The notes beneath the pieces were generated by a model. It was not told where the DNA came from, did not search any database, and was given only the letters and a program-made list of their open reading frames with translations. From CAYHKY01 sp964357355 (GTDB taxonomy: Bacteria > Patescibacteriota > Microgenomatia > UBA10105): a DNA stretch of 8,792 nucleotides. Both the position numbers and the translations under genes were made by a program. The stretch is from the NCBI GenBank assembly GCA_964357355.1, contig CAYHKY010000060.1, positions 1 through 8,792 of the forward strand. The letters are read 5' to 3'. The stretch's first letter is position 1; the number at the start of each line of letters is the position of its first letter. This document shows, in pieces, positions 6,341 to 8,792 of this stretch.

Positions 6341-6799
6341 CTATTCTGCACTCATGCCGAACTTGGCTGGATTAGTCAACAGGGATTTGATATGCGATAA
6401 AAATATATCAAAGTCTCCGAGGTTTTTCTGAATTATTTGATAAAGTTCCTCTGCCGAAATTTCTGCATAAAAATGCACCAGCCGATTTCGATACTTGGCC
6501 ATCTCAACAAGTTTTGTTTCCGCAAACTCTTTAGACATGATTTTATGTTCGCCGAGTTTTAGAGCTATTTCCTTGTACTGGGTAGCTTGACCTCCTGGTA
6601 TACGGGAGAGGATGTGAGAACTGATATTAAACACGCCCTCGAGAGCCCGGTGCAGGTGAAATTGAGCTAGTTTCCAGCCAACTCCCACGCTAAACTCAGA
6701 CAAAGTTTGTTTCCCCAATAGCTTTAGTTCAGCAATTTCAGCTTCTATACCCTCGATTCGTTTGGTAATAATATCTTTCTCAAGTGCAAGTGTATTCAT
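6341..6799 (-). CDS. hepT: HepT-like HEPN toxin (DUF86 family)
   Basis: Toxin of the HEPN-MNT (HepT-MntA) module, an RNase that is silenced in studied systems when MntA adds AMP to a Tyr beside the active site. 152 aa, all-helical. The active site RX4HXY is intact in AKYRNRLVHFY: R104, H109 and Y111. An N-terminal charged helix (EKDIITKRIEGIEAEIAEL) and the HRALEGVFNISSHI helix fit DUF86. It starts at ATG 6799, overlapping the mntA stop by ATGA (6796-6799), so antitoxin is made first. Transcription runs leftward, opposite to the flanking wzt fragments and AbiE modules. It ends 44 bp from the end of wzt fragment 2, tail to tail, with no clear terminator. Confidence 0.9.
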   Translation of the reverse strand: MNTLALEKDIITKRIEGIEAEIAELKLLGKQTLSEFSVGVGWKLAQFHLHRALEGVFNISSHILSRIPGGQATQYKEIALKLGEHKIMSKEFAETKLVEMAKYRNRLVHFYAEISAEELYQIIQKNLGDFDIFLSHIKSLLTNPAKFGMSAE

Positions 6800-7215
6800 G
6801 ATGGAATCCGGGCAAATGTAGCGGCTTGAAAAATTTTTCTCAGTGGAGCAAAATCAGCGTACGTAAGCATAACAGACTCGCGAAATCTGGCGAATGAATA
6901 GACAGTTTGTTCATAGAGTGGAATGCCATATTTTGCAACATGATGTTGTAGTTCCAGAGGGGCATCGCGCAAAAAGACAATATCGATATCAACCAGTTGA
7001 TTAATTTTTTCGGATAAAAGGTCGTACATTGCGTCATAGACATGTTTATGCGAATATTTTTTACCGGGTTGAATCAGGACTCCGATGTCATAGTCACTTA
7101 ATTTCGAAGCTGTATTCTGCGCTTGTGAGCCAAACAATATAAGCGCCTCAATAGAGAACGCGGTAAGAAGTTGTATGTCCTCAGCTATAAAAGTGGAATT
7201 TGTGAACGGTTTCAT
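6796..7215 (-). CDS. mntA: MntA-like nucleotidyltransferase antitoxin
   Basis: Minimal nucleotidyltransferase that in known HepT-MntA pairs AMPylates and blocks the HEPN toxin. 139 aa. The defining GSX10DXD motif is complete: LFGS at 27-30, ten residues, then D41-Y42-D43, followed by IGVLI. The third carboxylate is probably D78 in VDIDIVFL. The C-terminal helix carries ESVMLTYADF, common in this family. It starts at ATG 7215 and is the first gene of the pair. A TACAAT box (- strand, 7250-7245) lies 29 bp upstream inside the MITE-like inverted repeat, with only a weak -35 match. The palindrome there could serve as operator, or the module may rely on a promoter brought by the element. Confidence 0.9.
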   Translation of the reverse strand: MKPFTNSTFIAEDIQLLTAFSIEALILFGSQAQNTASKLSDYDIGVLIQPGKKYSHKHVYDAMYDLLSEKINQLVDIDIVFLRDAPLELQHHVAKYGIPLYEQTVYSFARFRESVMLTYADFAPLRKIFQAATFARIPS

Positions 7216-7227
7216 GGTAGCGGTTTA

Positions 7228-7320
7228 GAAGCTGTTTGGAAACTATTGTAAACAGCTTCATAAGAGCCTGTAATTGAAAACAGGAATTGCATATTTATTC
7301 TAGTGTTTTCAAACAGGCTC
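7228..7320. mobile_element. MITE-like element with imperfect terminal inverted repeats
   Basis: The ends are inverted repeats: TTAGAAGCTGTTTGGAAAC (7225-7243) against the complement of 7305-7323, TTAGAGCCTGTTTGAAAAC, 16 of 19 matching. Taking the flanking TA (7226-7227 and 7321-7322) as a target duplication gives a 93-bp element. Each half is also folded: GAAGCTGTTT (7228-7237) pairs exactly with AAACAGCTTC (7250-7259), and 7263-7271 plus 7275-7282 pair with 7313-7321 plus 7304-7311. It encodes nothing. TA duplication suits IS630/Tc1-like elements, but a two-base match is weak evidence. Alternatives are an operator for mntA or a terminator-like structure. Confidence 0.6.
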
Positions 7321-7349
7321 TAACACTCTATTCTTACTTGGTATATTAT
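7320..7349 (+). promoter_or_regulatory. promoter before wzt fragment 3
   Basis: TATATT (7342-7347), or overlapping TATTAT (7344-7349), follows CTAACA (7320-7325, 4 of 6 to TTGACA) by 16 or 18 bp. The box ends about 12 bp before ATG 7361. The -35 lies in the right end of the MITE-like element, so insertion of that element may have made or altered this promoter. Confidence 0.5.
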
Positions 7350-7360
7350 ACACAGACCTT

Positions 7361-7585
7361 ATGAAAAAGAACAATATCGCAATTCGTCTCACAAACGTTT
7401 CAAAACGTTACTCTATTCATCATGAGAAACCAACATTGGTTGAACACTTGATTCAGGGAAAGCATGAAGAGTTTTGGGCCTTGAAAAATATCAACTTGAC
7501 CATCAAAAAAGGTGAAAAAGTCGGTATCATTGGCCCAAACGGCTCCGGCAAGGAAACATTATTGAAGATAATAATTGGATCTTGA
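7361..7585 (+). pseudogene. wzt: wzt fragment 3: N-terminal 74 codons with mutated P-loop
   Basis: A third 5' piece of the same ATPase family: MKKNNIAIRLTNVSKRY, then EEFWALKNINLTI and a P-loop. It aligns with fragment 2 over 69 residues with 58 identical, yet differs at very many third codon positions, so the two are old homologues and not a recent duplication. The Walker A reads GPNGSGKE (58-65): the Thr/Ser that binds Mg2+ is Glu, which should abolish nucleotide hydrolysis. It ends at KIIIGS-stop, just after the P-loop, and the TGA stop (7583-7585) lies inside the TTGACA -35 box of the next abiE operon. That pins the junction to within a few bases. It has its own likely promoter. No 3' part of wzt follows. 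Confidence 0.88.
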
Positions 7586-7610
7586 CACGTTTCTCTAAAC
7601 TACCTAATAT
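7582..7610 (+). promoter_or_regulatory. promoter of the second abiE operon
   Basis: Perfect TTGACA (7582-7587), 17-bp spacer, TAATAT (7605-7610), ending 9 bp before ATG 7620. A transcript would have almost no leader. The layout repeats that of the first abiE operon: TTGACA begins 38 bp before the start codon here and 40 bp before it there. Confidence 0.7.
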
Positions 7611-7619
7611 ATAGAGTAT

Positions 7620-8219
7620 ATGGGAACGTATAGTTTAGCCTTTTACACCAAAAAGATATATGATTCAAGCCAGATATTTTTTACTTTGAAAACTCTTCAG
7701 GATATCCTGGAACCGGATAAGCTCAGCACTTTTTTTAAACTCGTCAAAAGGCTCGTCACTGAGGGAATTCTCATCAAGCTGGAAAAAGGCAAATACATTT
7801 TACAAAATGCCTCAGTACACGATTTCAGGCTGGCCAACGTATTGTATACATCTTCTTATATTTCTTTTGAAAGTGCTCTCAATTTTTATGGAATTTTGTC
7901 TCAATTTCCCTATGAAATAAGTAGTGCGACAGTTGGTAAACCGCTAAAAAAAAATGTGTTAGGAAAGACTTTTTCTTATGTGCATCTAAAGAAAGAATTG
8001 TTTTGGGGTTATGAAAAAAAAGATAGTTTTTTGATCGCGTCACCGGAAAAAGCCCTTCTTGATCAAATATATTTGGCTGCAAAAGGCGTAAAAGCGATAA
8101 ATCTGGATGAGTTCGACTATACTATCGTAGACAAGAAACGCCTCAGTCAATTTGTATCGTTATTCCCCAAATCACCGCAATTTGATAACCGAATCCATTC
8201 TTTAAAATCACTTTTATAA
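7620..8219 (+). CDS. abiEi: AbiEi-type antitoxin / transcriptional regulator (second AbiE module)
   Basis: Second, diverged copy of the AbiE antitoxin. 199 aa against 196 in the first, with the signatures at the same positions: YTSSYISFESALNFYGI (76-92) and IASPEKALLDQIYL (139-152). The N-terminal winged helix ends with the wing IKLEKGKYIL (52-61). Outside these blocks the two copies differ widely, which argues for independent acquisition over local duplication. It starts at ATG 7620 right after a strong promoter with no Shine-Dalgarno. Unlike the first module, it does not overlap its toxin gene: TAA is at 8217-8219 and the next ATG at 8229. It would repress its operon and neutralise the following toxin, going by family knowledge. 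Confidence 0.87.
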   Translation: MGTYSLAFYTKKIYDSSQIFFTLKTLQDILEPDKLSTFFKLVKRLVTEGILIKLEKGKYILQNASVHDFRLANVLYTSSYISFESALNFYGILSQFPYEISSATVGKPLKKNVLGKTFSYVHLKKELFWGYEKKDSFLIASPEKALLDQIYLAAKGVKAINLDEFDYTIVDKKRLSQFVSLFPKSPQFDNRIHSLKSLL

Positions 8220-8228
8220 CTTAACTTT

Positions 8229-8792
8229 ATGATTACCATTGACCAGATCAATATTCTGAAAAAGAAATATCAGATAAATGAAACCACGATTTATAGAGAA
8301 TATATCCAAATTCTTTTTTTAAGCATATTTTATTCGACAAACCTCAGTAGTGGTATTTATTTTAAAGGTGGTACTGCAATTCATTTGATATTTAAAGCAC
8401 CCCGGTTTTCGGAAGATCTTGATTTTACGGTAGATATACCACCGGCGCAGTTTACAAGTGTTTTACATGACGCCATATTGAAACTACAACGTCAAGAGGA
8501 GATTTTCATCAAAGAAAAGAAAACCCCTGCCGGTAAGCGCTTTTTATTGACAGTGAAGCCATTTAATTTGTCGTATCCTATTTTTATCAACCTTGACTTT
8601 TCTTTTCGTGAAAAAGTATTGTCACCCCAAAAATCTATAGTAGAAACGGACTATCCTGTGTTGTTTACCTCATATGTGTTTCATTTATCTGCCGAAGAAT
8701 TGTTTGCGGAAAAGATCCGGGCCCTCCTGACACGAAAAAAAGGTAGGGATCTGTACGATCTTTGGTATTTATCAACCAGGAATGTCGGGTAT
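8229..8792 (+). CDS. abiEii: AbiEii-type nucleotidyltransferase toxin, partial (second AbiE module, cut by right edge)
   Basis: Open from ATG 8229 to the last base: 188 codons of a protein that should reach about 250. Translated by eye it begins MITIDQINILKKKYQI and carries the AbiEii motifs: FKGGT (45-49), RFSEDLDF (59-66) with D63/D65, INLDFS (120-125) with D123, AEKIRALLTR (160-169) and GRDLYDLWYL (172-181). The first two motifs lie at the same residue numbers as in the first AbiEii, and the later ones within one or two. Nothing is missing from the catalytic core, so it should be active if the rest is intact. It begins 9 bp after the abiEi stop. The C-terminal helices and whatever gene follows lie outside the window; by the pattern here, another wzt copy would be expected next. 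Confidence 0.92.
   Translation, partial: MITIDQINILKKKYQINETTIYREYIQILFLSIFYSTNLSSGIYFKGGTAIHLIFKAPRFSEDLDFTVDIPPAQFTSVLHDAILKLQRQEEIFIKEKKTPAGKRFLLTVKPFNLSYPIFINLDFSFREKVLSPQKSIVETDYPVLFTSYVFHLSAEELFAEKIRALLTRKKGRDLYDLWYLSTRNVGY

Noticed and set aside
7225..7323. Integron attC site
   Set aside because: The size and folding suit attC, but the outer ends do not match the RYYYAAC/GTTRRRY boxes in the proper orientation, no integrase is seen, and the genes are not a promoterless cassette row.
4558..8792. Recent tandem duplication of one AbiE module
   Set aside because: The two AbiEi and the two AbiEii proteins agree mainly at family motifs and differ widely elsewhere, and the gene junctions differ (4-bp overlap against a 9-bp gap).

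Overview
The window looks like bacterial chromosome of moderate to low G+C, most likely from a Patescibacteria/CPR lineage. That assignment is inference. It rests on a compact, overlapping type IV pilin operon, promoters that leave almost no 5' leader, few clear Shine-Dalgarno sites, and heptanucleotide tandem repeats inside genes. No rRNA, tRNA or marker gene is present to confirm it.

Region 1 (1-2961, + strand) is a pilus-biogenesis operon. A few codons of an unrecognised gene at the left edge are followed by a prepilin peptidase and four class III-signal prepilins. Their order resembles the GspG-H-I-J order of type II secretion and type IV pilus loci. Neighbouring genes overlap or nearly touch (ATGA, TGATG and TAATG junctions).

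Region 2 (2955-4410) is a surface-glycan locus. A monotopic sugar-phosphate transferase lies on the - strand and an ABC-2 polysaccharide-export permease (Wzm-like) on the + strand, divergent from a 43-bp gap. The first would start a glycan on a lipid carrier and the second would move lipid-linked glycan across the membrane. The permease needs an ATPase partner (Wzt).

Region 3 (4407-8792) is the unusual part. Where wzt should follow wzm there are three separate, non-identical 5' fragments of a wzt-like ATPase gene. Each is followed directly by a toxin-antitoxin/abortive-infection module: a P-loop scar then AbiEi-AbiEii; a 119-codon fragment then HepT-MntA (on the opposite strand); a 74-codon fragment then a second, diverged AbiEi-AbiEii that runs off the right edge. 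No 3' part of wzt is visible. A simple reading is repeated integration into the 5' end of wzt, each event leaving a dead 5' stump, depositing a TA module and supplying a new wzt 5' end. The testable prediction is an intact wzt just beyond the right edge. A roughly 93-bp MITE-like inverted-repeat element lies between mntA and the third fragment.

No stretch above 300 bases lacks a gene. The longest non-coding gaps are 4411-4557 (wzt scar plus abiE promoter) and 7216-7360 (MITE-like element plus promoter).
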